From assembly GCF_007595705.1 (NCBI RefSeq), contig NZ_NISY01000002.1:372001-436000 (forward strand): 64,000 nucleotides of DNA, read 5' to 3'. The notes under the pieces were generated by a model that saw only the letters and a program-made list of their open reading frames with translations, searched no databases and was not told the DNA's origin. This DNA is from Streptomyces sp. SAJ15 (GTDB taxonomy: Bacteria; Actinomycetota; Actinomycetes; Streptomycetales; Streptomycetaceae). The position numbers were made by a program, and so were the translations under genes. Positions 42,629-51,630 of the stretch are shown piece after piece. How positions within the stretch are numbered: position 1 is the stretch's first letter; each line of letters begins with the position of its first letter.

Positions 42629-43072
42629 ATGAATATTCATTTCTTGGACAACTGGCGCAGGCGGCACGCGACGGACCTCGACGCGGGCCGACGGCCGGGT
42701 GTCCGGGAAAGCGACCCGGAGGGCATGGCCCAGTTGCTCTCGGAGTGCGAGCTGCTGCGCGCCCGCGCCTCGGCGGCCGGCGTGGAGCTCGACGACTCGG
42801 TCGCCTCCTTGGAAGCCCTGGACCAACTGCTGCCCCGCTGGCGCGACGACCCGGAGGAGCTGACCTGGCTCGGCAACGACGCGGGGCTGTACCTCGGGAC
42901 GGTCATCGTTCGCACGGTGCCCGGCGCGGTCTGGCAGCTGACGCCGAACGTGGGCCCGACGGTCCGGCTGGCCTCCGGCCGCGAGATCGACGTGGTCACC
43001 GCGGGGGAGGGATGGGCGGCCGTCGGGGCCCCGGAGCTGTCGCAGCTCTACGGGGAGGTATCCGAGAGCTGA
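42629..43072 (+). CDS. Conserved hypothetical protein (DUF6278-like)
   Basis: A 147-residue soluble protein beginning MNIHFLDNWRRRH. It contains two Trp-rich patches (LLPRWRDDPEELTWLGNDAG and TVPGAVWQLTPNVGP) and a beta-strand end (LASGREIDVVTAGEGWAAVG). I recognise it as a Streptomyces family annotated DUF6278, with moderate certainty. The start codon lies inside the palindrome ATGAATATTCAT and has no clear ribosome site. Function unknown. Confidence 0.75.
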   Translation: MNIHFLDNWRRRHATDLDAGRRPGVRESDPEGMAQLLSECELLRARASAAGVELDDSVASLEALDQLLPRWRDDPEELTWLGNDAGLYLGTVIVRTVPGAVWQLTPNVGPTVRLASGREIDVVTAGEGWAAVGAPELSQLYGEVSES

Positions 43073-43115
43073 GCCGACCGGGCCCCGTCGTCTCGCCCGA
43101 CAGAGCATGGTCGTT

Positions 43116-44894
43116 TTAGGAGCTCGCACCGAGCGGTACGGAGACCCAGGACGGGTCGGCGGCGGGGGAGGAGAAGGTCAGCCGCGCGCCGCGCGGGTTG
43201 TGCTCGATGTAGAGCGGGTCGACGGTGTCGATCACCAGGGCGAGCCGATGTCCCGCCGGGACGTCGTACGCCGCCGAGAACAGCTCCAGGTCGACACCGA
43301 AGGGTTCGCCCGGCGTCCTGTCGTGGAAGGTCACGGGCGCGTTGGTGATGAGCCTGCCGGTGCCGAGCGGCCCCACGTCGTAGAGGTAGGCGACCGCCGT
43401 GCCGTCGGGGGCGTCGCTGGCGAGGGTGGTGTGCAGTCGTACGGTGCCGCGCACGCGCTGCTCGGTGGTATAGCGCTCGGACTGCCAGACGGCGGCGAAG
43501 GCGCGCGGCAGCAGCGGGATCGAGGCCGTGGGCGGCAGCTTGAGGAACTGGTCCAGCGCGTTGGACAGCATCACCAGGCCGGCGTTGGCTCCGGAGTCGG
43601 TGTCGGCGGTGATGCGCCGGGTGCCGTCGAGCGGGATCCGGCGGTGCGTCGAGGGCACCGCGGACCAGCTCGGATAGGACTCGTAGCGGCCGGAGGAACG
43701 GGACTTGAGGCGCACCGGCAGCTCGTCCTCCACCCCGTTCCGCTCGCCCTTGAGGTAGCGGTCGAACCAGCGGTGGGCGCTGGTCCAGGTGTCGTTGGGC
43801 AGCCCCAGCAATCCGGTCAGCTCGGCGGTCGCGTGGTCGCCGGGGCGGAACTCCAGCCGCTTGGGTACGGTCAGCCTCTCGTAGAAGTCGGCGTACTGGT
43901 TGGGCGGGAAAAGGGTGTCCCCCCAGGCGTTCCCCAGCATGACGGCCGCGCCGTTGGCGTTGATGCGGTCCAGGTAGGCGGCGGGGGAGCGCTTCTTCCC
44001 CCAGGCGATCATCTCGGGTTCGCGTTCGAGGCGCGAACCGAGGAAGTCGTCGAGGACACGGGTGAGTTCCGCGCTGGGGCGGCCGGTGAGCCGGCCCGCG
44101 CCGCCGAGCAGGGCGGCGGCCTGGGCGTGTTGGGTGCGGCCGCTGTAGATCGACCCGATCAGGTCGGCCCAGCCGCTCAGCGCCGCCACCGCCTTGATCC
44201 GCCGGTCGAACCCGGCGGCCAGCAGGCTGATTCCGGCGCCGTAGGACACTCCGGCCATGCCGACCCGCTCGGGATCGGCGGGCGTGTGGGCCAGGGCCCA
44301 GTCGATGACCTTGGAGGCGTCCGCCACGTCCGGCGGGCCGGCCGTCTCGATCTCACCGCCGGACTGCCAGAAGCCGCGCGCGTTGTAGCCGAGCACCACA
44401 TAGCCGGCGTCGGCGAGCTGCTCGGCCTGCGCCATGTACTCGATCTGCGGCATGCCCCAACTGGTGGGCAGCACGATCAGGGGGAAGCGGGCATCGGGGT
44501 CGGCCGTGGCGGCGGCGGGGGTGAAGACATGGGCGGCCAGGGTGATGCCGCCCTCGCCGGGGATGTCGACGAACCGCACGGAGGGTACGCCGTCCCGCCC
44601 CGCGCTGTCCCCCATCGCCCTGTCACCGACCGCGCGGGGCGCGACGGTACGGGACGCTCCCGCGCGGGGCGGCGCGATCCGGGTGCCGGGTGACGTGGCT
44701 CCCGCGCGGGGCGGCGCGATCCGGGTGAGGGGCGGCGCGACCCCCGCGGGTGGCGGAGCGACGCGGGCCGTGGTGCCGGTGCCGGGGACGGCCGCCTCGG
44801 CGGCGGGGGCGAGCCCCAGTGCCGCCGTCGCCAGCAGGGTCGCCGAGACGGTCCCGGCCGCCGTCATGCGCAGGGCGCGTCGAGCAGGGGTCAC
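43116..44894 (-). CDS. Secreted CocE/NonD (X-Pro peptidase S15-like) hydrolase
   Basis: A 592-residue alpha/beta hydrolase. A signal peptide (residues about 1-34) is followed by about 55 residues of proline repeats of the type RIAPPRAGA. The hydrolase domain then has GYNARGFWQSGG and nucleophile elbow GVSYGAG near residue 220. The acid/His region is LEFRPGDHATAE. The C-terminal beta domain is typical of CocE/S15 (FGVDLELFSAAYDVPAGHRL). Likely substrates are proline-containing peptides or esters outside the cell. A 13-bp palindrome lies 73 bp upstream. Confidence 0.9.
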   Translation of the reverse strand: MTPARRALRMTAAGTVSATLLATAALGLAPAAEAAVPGTGTTARVAPPPAGVAPPLTRIAPPRAGATSPGTRIAPPRAGASRTVAPRAVGDRAMGDSAGRDGVPSVRFVDIPGEGGITLAAHVFTPAAATADPDARFPLIVLPTSWGMPQIEYMAQAEQLADAGYVVLGYNARGFWQSGGEIETAGPPDVADASKVIDWALAHTPADPERVGMAGVSYGAGISLLAAGFDRRIKAVAALSGWADLIGSIYSGRTQHAQAAALLGGAGRLTGRPSAELTRVLDDFLGSRLEREPEMIAWGKKRSPAAYLDRINANGAAVMLGNAWGDTLFPPNQYADFYERLTVPKRLEFRPGDHATAELTGLLGLPNDTWTSAHRWFDRYLKGERNGVEDELPVRLKSRSSGRYESYPSWSAVPSTHRRIPLDGTRRITADTDSGANAGLVMLSNALDQFLKLPPTASIPLLPRAFAAVWQSERYTTEQRVRGTVRLHTTLASDAPDGTAVAYLYDVGPLGTGRLITNAPVTFHDRTPGEPFGVDLELFSAAYDVPAGHRLALVIDTVDPLYIEHNPRGARLTFSSPAADPSWVSVPLGASS

Positions 44895-44966
44895 TGTCGC
44901 TCCTGACCTGGATGCCGTGGGGCGGTGGTGTGCAGGGCTGAGCGACCGAACGTTAACGGCACGGAG

Positions 44967-44979
44967 TTACCGGCGGTAA
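44967..44979. promoter_or_regulatory. Palindrome upstream of the S15-like hydrolase
   Basis: TTACC-GGC-GGTAA is a perfect 13-bp dyad 73 bp before the hydrolase start and near the end of the opposing-strand neighbour. A nearby GTTAAC adds to an AT-richer promoter-like block. Confidence 0.45.
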
Positions 44980-45025
44980 TAGCTCTGTGGGTCAAGCCTG
45001 GGTAACGATCGGAGAGTGTCGTTCC

Positions 45026-45790
45026 TCAGTTCGTCTTCCCGGCGCGCCGGGAGCGGCCGGGGCGCGGCTCCGGGGCCGCCGCGGCGGTCGCGGTCTTCGT
45101 CATGTCGGCGACCAACTCCACCACATCCGGCCCGTACGCCTGCGAGTTGACGACCTTCAGCAGGAGACAGAACGAGCCGTCGGCGCCGTACTTGCGGGCC
45201 AGCTTGGCGCGGTTGCGCACGAGGTGGCGCACCGCCGCCCGGTGGGTGACCGGTCGCTGCCCCGCCGCCAGGAAGACCGGACGGCCGCCCTCGCCGCCGG
45301 TCAGCCGGGCCAGCAGCACATACTCCACGGCGCCGGGCTCGGCGCGGTAGGCGGTGCCGCCGATGGTGAACGTGGCGCGGTCCATGCCCGTCTCGTCGCC
45401 CGGGTGCACCGTTACCCCGGGCAGCAGGTTGCCGAGGTGTGCGGCGAGCCGCCGGTGCGCCGTCGGGTCGCCGACGCAGAACTCCGTGCGCGCGCCGAAC
45501 CCCTGAAGTCCGGTGTCGTGCGGGGCGACCTCGGCGTGCGCGCCACAGTTCTCCACCACCGACGCGAGGCCCAGCAGGGCCAGGGCGTCATGGCGCGGGA
45601 TGCTCGCGTGGGTCGAGGCGCTGTCCCGGTGGGTGACCAGCACACATTCCGAGCCGTCCGGCAACCCGAAGAAGCGCTGCTCGCGGACGCGGCTGCGGCG
45701 CCCGGCGGCCGTATGGGCGGCCCAACCGAGGGCCGCGCCCACGATCAGGGCCGCCGCCGCGGTGATCAGATCCTGTGCGGTGTCCATCAT
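45026..45790 (-). CDS. Membrane-anchored protein of unknown function
   Basis: A 254-residue protein. One N-terminal membrane helix (LITAAAALIVGAALGWAAH) is followed by a mixed alpha/beta region. That region has VREQRFFGLPDGSECVLVTH, LLPGVTVHPGDETGMDRATF, GAVEYVLLARLTGG and HLVRNRAKLARKYGADGSFC. It ends in a basic tail (RPGRSRRAGKTN). Four Cys residues occur in the outer part. I do not recognise a family. The start is taken as the ATG pair at 45790/45787; no ribosome site is evident and the mRNA may be leaderless. It is divergent from the gamma-glutamyltransferase gene. Confidence 0.75.
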   Translation of the reverse strand: MMDTAQDLITAAAALIVGAALGWAAHTAAGRRSRVREQRFFGLPDGSECVLVTHRDSASTHASIPRHDALALLGLASVVENCGAHAEVAPHDTGLQGFGARTEFCVGDPTAHRRLAAHLGNLLPGVTVHPGDETGMDRATFTIGGTAYRAEPGAVEYVLLARLTGGEGGRPVFLAAGQRPVTHRAAVRHLVRNRAKLARKYGADGSFCLLLKVVNSQAYGPDVVELVADMTKTATAAAAPEPRPGRSRRAGKTN

Positions 45791-45831
45791 GGCCGCGCAT
45801 CGTAGCGGGCGTGCGGATGCGCGTTCGAGAC

Positions 45832-45918
45832 GTCCCGATTCGTTCTCCCAGAGGTCCCGATTCGTCCTTTCGGTGCTCGTGGAGCCCCCCGCGTGTGGTC
45901 CCGATTCGTATGACGAAT
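45832..45918. promoter_or_regulatory. Three phased direct repeats plus a dyad in a divergent promoter region
   Basis: GTCCCGATTCGT occurs perfectly at 45832, 45854 and 45898, spacings of 22 and 44 bp (two and four helical turns). The last copy runs into the perfect dyad ATTCGT-ATG-ACGAAT (45904-45918). The region lies between the membrane-protein gene and ggt. Confidence 0.75.
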
Positions 45919-46067
45919 GTCGACCGCCTGTGGATAACCGCAGGCGGGGGACCCGGGAAGGGGGCATGCTGAGGGCGGTGCCGGGCCCGCGTCCGCCGCT
46001 GTCCGCAGCGGCGGACGCGCCGGTATCCTCCGGCACCCGTCGTTCGCCTGGACTTGGAGGTACGCGC

Positions 46068-47954
46068 ATGGGGTTCGCCCCGAGAGCCACCGCACCAGCA
46101 GCAACGTCACCGAACCGACGGCGCGGGGCCGCCCGCCGCCGGTTCTCCGTCCTCGCCGCCACCACCCTCATCGCCGGGCTGACGCTCGGCGCCGCACCCG
46201 GCGGCGCGCGGGGCGACTCCTCGCCCCCGACCGCCCCCGGCGCGGACACCCCGGCCAAGTCGCCGGTGGCCGTCGGCTACGGCGGCGCCGTCTCCAGCGT
46301 GGACCCCGACGCGTCGGCCGTCGGCATCCGCGTGCTGCGCCAGGGTGGGAACGCGGTGGACGCCGCGGTCGCCACCGCGGCCGCGCTCGGTGTCACCGAG
46401 CCCTATTCGGCAGGCGTCGGCGGCGGCGGCTTCTTCGTCTACTACAGCGCCGAGGACCGCCGGATCCACACCATCGACGGCCGCGAGACCGCGCCGCTCA
46501 GCGCCGACGCGGACCTCTTCCTCGATGCCGACGGAAAGCCGATACCGTTCGAGGAAGGGGTCACCAGCGGCCTGGGCGTCGGCACCCCCGGCACCCCCGC
46601 CACCTGGGACGAGGCGCTCGACACCTGGGGCACCCGCTCTCTCGCCCAAGTGCTCGAACCCGCCGAGCGACTGGCCCGCGACGGCTTCACGGTGGACGCC
46701 ACCTTCCGCCAGCAGACCGCCGACAACCAGGCGCGCTTCGCCGACTTCCCGGCCAGCGCCGAGCTCTTCCTGCCCGACGGTGAACTCCCGGTGGTCGGCT
46801 CCACCTTCACCAACCCCGACCTGGCCGGCACCTACGCCCTGCTGGCCAAGCGAGGCGTCGACGTCCTGTACAAGGGCGAGCTGGGCCGCGACGTCATCCG
46901 CACCGTGCGCAAGCCCCCCGTGCGGGCGAGCGCCACCCGCGTCGTGCGACCGGGCGACCTGACGCGCCAGGACCTTCGCTCCTACGAGACCAGACGGCAG
47001 GCCCCCACCCGCACCGGCTACCGGGGTCTGGACGTGTACGGCATGGCGCCCTCCTCCTCCGGCGGCACCACCGTCGCGGAGGCGCTCAACATCCTGGAGA
47101 GCACCGACCTCTCGAAGCTGAGCCAGCGGGACTACCTGCACCGCTACATAGAGGCGAGCCGGATCGCCTTCGCCGACCGCGGCCGCTGGGTCGGCGACCC
47201 CGCCTTCGAGGACGTCCCGGTGCGGGGCCTGCTCTCGCAGCGCTTCGCCGACTCACGCGCCTGCCTCATCAAGGACGGGGCGGTGCTCACCAGCCCGGTC
47301 GCGCCCGGGGATCCGCGCAAGCCCGGCGCGGGCTGCGACAGCGGAGGAGTCAGCGCGCCCACCACCTACGAGGGGGAGAACACCACCCATCTGACGGTGG
47401 CCGACAAGTGGGGGAACGTGGTGGCGTACACCCTCACCATCGAGCAGACCGGCGGCAGCGGCATCACCGTGCCGGGGCGCGGCTTCCTGCTCAACAACGA
47501 GCTGACCGACTTCTCCTTCGCGCCGGCCAACCCCGCCGTCCACGACCCCAACCTGCCCGGTCCCGGGAAGCGGCCGCGCTCCTCCATGTCGCCCACGATC
47601 GTGCTCGACGACGGCCGGCCGGTCCTCGCGCTCGGCTCCCCGGGCGGCTCGACCATCATCACCACGGTGCTCCAGACGCTGACCGGTCACCTGGACCGCG
47701 GACTGCCACTGGTCGACGCCATCGCCGCCCCCCGCGCCAGCCAGCGCAACGCGGCGACCACCGACCTCGAACCCGGGCTGTGGAACAGCCCGCTGCGACG
47801 CCAACTGGAGGCGATAGGGCACACCTTCAAGCAGAACCCCGAGATCGGCGCGGCGACAGGAGTGCAGCGACTCCCCGACGGCCGCTGGCTCGCCGCGGCG
47901 GAGACGGTCCGGCGCGGTGGCGGCTCCGCGATGGTGGTGAGGCCCACGGGCTGA
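46068..47954 (+). CDS. ggt: Secreted gamma-glutamyltransferase
   Basis: A 628-residue precursor. A basic N terminus with a signal helix (FSVLAATTLIAGLTLGAA) leads to the large subunit (AVATAAALGVTEPYSAGVGG, then GGGGFFVYY). The autoprocessing/nucleophile threonine lies in GENTTHLTVADKWGN, which begins the small subunit. The glutamyl-binding loop and SSMSPTIV, LALGSPGGSTI follow. It hydrolyses or transfers gamma-glutamyl groups from glutathione or glutamine-type peptides outside the cell; in mycothiol-using actinobacteria glutathione would come from outside. ATG 46068 has GGAGG. Confidence 0.96.
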   Translation: MGFAPRATAPAATSPNRRRGAARRRFSVLAATTLIAGLTLGAAPGGARGDSSPPTAPGADTPAKSPVAVGYGGAVSSVDPDASAVGIRVLRQGGNAVDAAVATAAALGVTEPYSAGVGGGGFFVYYSAEDRRIHTIDGRETAPLSADADLFLDADGKPIPFEEGVTSGLGVGTPGTPATWDEALDTWGTRSLAQVLEPAERLARDGFTVDATFRQQTADNQARFADFPASAELFLPDGELPVVGSTFTNPDLAGTYALLAKRGVDVLYKGELGRDVIRTVRKPPVRASATRVVRPGDLTRQDLRSYETRRQAPTRTGYRGLDVYGMAPSSSGGTTVAEALNILESTDLSKLSQRDYLHRYIEASRIAFADRGRWVGDPAFEDVPVRGLLSQRFADSRACLIKDGAVLTSPVAPGDPRKPGAGCDSGGVSAPTTYEGENTTHLTVADKWGNVVAYTLTIEQTGGSGITVPGRGFLLNNELTDFSFAPANPAVHDPNLPGPGKRPRSSMSPTIVLDDGRPVLALGSPGGSTIITTVLQTLTGHLDRGLPLVDAIAAPRASQRNAATTDLEPGLWNSPLRRQLEAIGHTFKQNPEIGAATGVQRLPDGRWLAAAETVRRGGGSAMVVRPTG

Positions 47955-48114
47955 CGTAGCGGCGCTCCCCCTCACGTCGTAGGCCGTCCGCCCCTCCACG
48001 CCGTAAGCGCATTCGGAAAAACGCCCGTAGCACGCCCGTAACCGGTCTCGTAACACGCAGGGTGTCGAATGCGTGCGCACGGGAGGGTGCGCGGTCCATG
48101 GGCGAGGGGTGGAG

Positions 48115-50100
48115 ATGGCGGACGGCCAACTCACGACGGAGATCGACGAGTTCGCCCGGTTTCTGCGGGCACTGACCGGGCGGCTCGCCCCGGACTCCGG
48201 CTGGTACGGCGTCTTCGCCCTCCGCGACCCCGAGGGCATCCGGGCCTGTCTCGACGGTCGTGAGGTGCCGCCCTGGGACGTGGTCCAGGCCCTGCTCCAG
48301 GATCTGTCCGAGCGGTGCGGCGCCACCGAGGCCGCCGCGGCGGCCGGCCGGGCCGCCGTCCTCTACCGCGCCTCCGTCACCGCCTACGACACCCGGATCG
48401 GCGGCCCGGCCGCCCTCCGTGCCCGTCTGGAGGCGATGCGCCGTCAGCGTCGATACGCGGCGCATCGCGAGCACCACCTGCGGGCGGCGGCGGAGGCCGC
48501 CCACGCCGACCCGGCCGCCCTGCGGCGCCTCACCACGGACCTCGCCTGGGCCCACGACGACTGCGAACGCGCCACCGCCCGCTGCCAGGAACTCGCCGCC
48601 CGACTCCAGGCCCTGGGCCAGCCCGTTCCCCCCTCCGCCCCGGACTTACCCGGCCCGGCCGAAGGCCCCGCCCCCGCCCCAGCCCCCGCCCCCACCCGCG
48701 ACCCGGCCGCTGGTGGCCCGGCCACGGCCCCCGTGGGACCTCGCGCCCCCGCAGGGCCGGCCACCCCCGCCGGGCCGCCCGCCTCGGCTGGACCGGGGGC
48801 TCCTACCGAGGTGGCCGCTCCCGCCCGGCTGCCGGACCCCATGGCGCCGGATGCTTCGGCCGGGGCGCCGGCCTCCGCCACGGCGCCCCTCGTTTCGGGA
48901 TCATGGGGGCCCGGCGGACCGCGGGAGTCCGGCGGGCCACGGGAGTCCGGCGGGCCACGGGAGTCCGGCGGCTCACGGGAGTCTGGCGGACCACGGGAGT
49001 CCGGCGGGCCACGGCATGCCGCCGGATCACGCGGGGCCGCCGGAGCGGCGGGGCCCGTCGGGGGGCCGGCCGCCGCGGGCGCTCCCGCCCCCGCCTGGGC
49101 ATCCGCCGGCGTGGGGATGCCCGCTCCCACGGGGGCGCCCGCTCCCGCGGGGGCGCCCGCTCCCACTGGGGCGCCCCCGCCCGCGCGGGAGACCGGGCAC
49201 GCCGGGGAGCCCGTCGCCGAGGCGCGGCGGAGTGGTGAGGAGGCGCGTCGGGATGAGGGTGACGGGCCGGTGCGGCGGCGTCCGCGGGGGGCGCGGTTCG
49301 CGGGAGTGGAGGCGGATGAGGTCGAGGCGACAGGTGCGGGGGCGGGCGTCATGCCGGTGGTGGCGCGAGCGGTGACACCGGCGACCGGAGCGCCCCGAGG
49401 GGCACGCTTCGCCGGGGCCTATGGGGAAGCGGACGAGGGCGGGCACGGTGGCAGGCGGCGCGGGCGCCGCAGGGGAGCGGCGGAGGCGCGCGGCACGGAC
49501 CAGGAGTCGGCTCCGCGCCACGAGGGCCGGGGCACGGGGCCGGAGCGGAGGGGCGCCCTCGCGCGGCAGGAGGCGGTGGCGGCCGTGGACCGGATCGCGC
49601 GGTTGCGGGCGGCGGGCCGCAGCGGCGAGGCTCACGGGGTGCTCTGCGAGGCCGCTCTCTGGCCGGCGGAGCGGCTGCCCCTGCTGGCGGCGGAACTGGA
49701 GCGCGCGGGGCTGGCGGCGGACGTCGCCACCCTCCTGTGGGAGCTCGCCGGACTGCCCCCGGCGGCGCTCGCCGCGGCCGCCGGGGCGCTCGCGGACGCG
49801 GACCGGGCGTACGACTGCGCGCACCTGCTGCGGCAGAGCACGGCGCGCCCGGTCGCCGAGGTGGCGGGGGCGGCGCTCGCGCTGTGCGAGGCAGGGCACC
49901 GGCCGGAGGCGAACGGGCTGCTGGAGTCGCTGGTGCGGGCCCGTACCCCCGCCGAGGTCGCGGGGGCGGCGTCCGCGGACCCGGGCCGGATGGTGCCGAT
50001 GCTGCTGACCGCGGCGCTCGAGGTGTCCTCCAGCAGGCACCACGACATCGCCCACGCGCTGCGCGTGGCGGGGGTTCCAGGGGTCCCGGGCCTGGCCTGA
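48115..50100 (+). CDS. Large low-complexity protein with structured ends, TTA codon
   Basis: A 661-residue protein. Residues 1-175 look folded and helical, starting EIDEFARFLRALTGRLAP and PPWDVVQALLQDLSERCG, a layout reminiscent of degenerate XRE-like N termini of Streptomyces proteins. Residues about 180-430 are Pro/Ala/Gly repeats including six GGPRES units. The section with RRRPRGARFAGVEADE and APRGARFAGAYGEADEG repeats a G-A-R-F-A-G motif. The last ~180 residues are helical repeats (RLRAAGRSGEAHGVLCEAAL, GLAADVATLLWELAGLP) like a solenoid. TTA at 48646-48648 suggests bldA dependence. Function unknown. Confidence 0.78.
   Translation: MADGQLTTEIDEFARFLRALTGRLAPDSGWYGVFALRDPEGIRACLDGREVPPWDVVQALLQDLSERCGATEAAAAAGRAAVLYRASVTAYDTRIGGPAALRARLEAMRRQRRYAAHREHHLRAAAEAAHADPAALRRLTTDLAWAHDDCERATARCQELAARLQALGQPVPPSAPDLPGPAEGPAPAPAPAPTRDPAAGGPATAPVGPRAPAGPATPAGPPASAGPGAPTEVAAPARLPDPMAPDASAGAPASATAPLVSGSWGPGGPRESGGPRESGGPRESGGSRESGGPRESGGPRHAAGSRGAAGAAGPVGGPAAAGAPAPAWASAGVGMPAPTGAPAPAGAPAPTGAPPPARETGHAGEPVAEARRSGEEARRDEGDGPVRRRPRGARFAGVEADEVEATGAGAGVMPVVARAVTPATGAPRGARFAGAYGEADEGGHGGRRRGRRRGAAEARGTDQESAPRHEGRGTGPERRGALARQEAVAAVDRIARLRAAGRSGEAHGVLCEAALWPAERLPLLAAELERAGLAADVATLLWELAGLPPAALAAAAGALADADRAYDCAHLLRQSTARPVAEVAGAALALCEAGHRPEANGLLESLVRARTPAEVAGAASADPGRMVPMLLTAALEVSSSRHHDIAHALRVAGVPGVPGLA
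48913..49020 (+). repeat. Six 18-bp tandem repeats
   Basis: Units GGCGGGCCACGGGAGTCC start at 48913 and continue every 18 bp to 49020, with few changes; the sixth is diverged at its end. They encode GGPRES. A second run of 18-bp units (APTGAP) lies near 49125-49185. Confidence 0.9.
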
Positions 50101-50580
50101 GGCCGAGCAGGCCGACCCACGCGCCCGGCGCGCGGCGAGACGCGCGCCGGGAATCGGGACGCCTGACCACGGGGAGGCCCGCCGCCGGGGACGCCAGCGC
50201 CGGGGATGCCCGCCATGGGCGGACGTCCGTCAACGGCGACGTCCGTCAACGGCGACGGCCGCCCCGGAACGGGGGACAGCCGACCGGAGCGAGGGTCGCC
50301 GGCAGGAGAAGCGGACCCGCGCGGGGAGTCGGGTGGGCGCCTGCCGAGGGGACGTCGGCCCGAAGCGATGGCGTGTCGGGGAGCGGGGACACCCGACCGG
50401 AAACGGGCTCGCCCATCAGGAGACCCGGCGGGCGGCGGAGACGCGTGTCAGCAAACATGATCGCCTCGTTGCTTAACGCCGGCGGTCTTGTCACCGTGGG
50501 AAGACGGGTCGTACGTTCTCCACCTACGCCCCGTATCTACGTGCGTAGACGCGTCTGACGTGCAGTCAAAGGAGCCTCTC
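50101..50580. other. 480-bp region without a convincing gene
   Basis: It contains a 16-bp tandem duplication (GACGTCCGTCAACGGC at 50222 and 50238) and many RSP-type short repeats. Its AT-richer last 130 bp (from about 50455) should hold the promoter of the pyrimidine operon. Frames through it read as Gly/Arg/Pro-rich low complexity with no recognisable family. Confidence 0.6.
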
Positions 50581-51423
50581 ATGGCCAAGATTGTTCGCGC
50601 GGCACTGGTCCAGGCCACCTGGACGGGTGATACCGAAACGATGATCGCAAAGCACGAGGAGCACGCACGCGCGGCGGCCGCGCAGGGGGCCAAGGTGATC
50701 GGCTTCCAGGAAGTCTTCAACGCACCGTACTTCTGCCAGGTCCAGGAGCCCGAGCACTATCGGTGGGCGGAGCCGGTGCCGGACGGTCCCACCGTGCGCC
50801 GCATGCGGGACCTGGCCCGCGAGACCGGCATGGTCATCGTGGTGCCGATCTTCGAGATCGAGCAGTCGGGCCTGTACTTCAACACCGCCGCGGTCATCGA
50901 CGCCGACGGCAGCTATCTGGGCAAGTACCGCAAGCACCACATCCCGCAGGTCAAGGGGTTCTGGGAGAAGTACTACTTCAAGCCGGGCAACCTCGGCTGG
51001 CCGGTCTTCGACACCGCCGTCGGCAAGGTGGGCGTCTACATCTGCTACGACCGGCACTTCCCGGAGGGATGGCGCGCCCTGGGACTGGCCGGCGCCGAGT
51101 TGGTCTACAACCCGTCGGCCACCCACCGGGGGCTGTCGCAGTACCTGTGGCGGCTGGAGCAGCCCGCGGCCGCGGTGGCCAACGAGTACTTCGTCGCCGC
51201 GATCAACCGGGTGGGCCAGGAGGAGTACGGCGACAACGACTTCTACGGGAGCTCGTACTTCGTCGACCCGCGCGGACAGATCGTCGGCGACGCGGCCAGC
51301 GACACCAAGGAGGAGCTGGTCGTCCGCGACCTCGACTTCGACCTCATCGAGGAGGTGCGGCGCCAGTGGGCGTTCTACCGGGACCGGCGCCCGGACGCGT
51401 ACGACGGCCTGGTGCGCCCGTGA
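50581..51423 (+). CDS. Nitrilase-superfamily beta-ureidopropionase (N-carbamoyl-beta-alanine amidohydrolase)
   Basis: A 280-residue nitrilase-fold enzyme. The catalytic triad is Glu44 (GFQEVFNAPYF), Lys118 (GKYRKHHIP) and Cys155 (GVYICYDRHFPEGWR). F-x-Q-V-Q-E-P and the Y-D-R-H-F-P-E-G-W-R segment match beta-ureidopropionases/N-carbamoylputrescine amidases. With dihydropyrimidinase and a class III aminotransferase downstream, hydrolysis of N-carbamoyl-beta-alanine is the likely reaction. ATG 50581 has AAGGAG at ideal spacing. It is the first gene of a four-gene set. Confidence 0.93.
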   Translation: MAKIVRAALVQATWTGDTETMIAKHEEHARAAAAQGAKVIGFQEVFNAPYFCQVQEPEHYRWAEPVPDGPTVRRMRDLARETGMVIVVPIFEIEQSGLYFNTAAVIDADGSYLGKYRKHHIPQVKGFWEKYYFKPGNLGWPVFDTAVGKVGVYICYDRHFPEGWRALGLAGAELVYNPSATHRGLSQYLWRLEQPAAAVANEYFVAAINRVGQEEYGDNDFYGSSYFVDPRGQIVGDAASDTKEELVVRDLDFDLIEEVRRQWAFYRDRRPDAYDGLVRP

Positions 51424-51464
51424 CGGGAACGTCCCTGAGGCGGGCCGCCGTCACGGAGGCGCCC

Positions 51465-51538
51465 GTGACGAGGACGACGGTGACGAGGACGACCGTGATG
51501 AGGACGACCGTGAGGGGGCGCCCGTGACGGGGACGACC
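51465..51538. repeat. 15-bp repeats between pyrimidine-pathway genes
   Basis: GTGACGAGGACGACC-like units start at 51465, 51480, 51495 and 51524, with a diverged 14-bp copy at 51510. They fill much of the 207-bp gap between the amidohydrolase and aminotransferase genes, outside any supported reading frame. Confidence 0.85.
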
Positions 51539-51630
51539 GCGAGGCGGGCTCCGGTGAGACGGGCGACCGTGAGCGGGACCGGAGCCGGAGCGACCCCCGG
51601 ACGCGCGCCGGGAGAGACCGAGGGAGCATC

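Noticed and set aside
51465..51538. 15-bp repeats as an extra small coding gene between the amidohydrolase and the aminotransferase
   Set aside because: No ribosome site or family match, and a 14-bp unit breaks the frame of the array.
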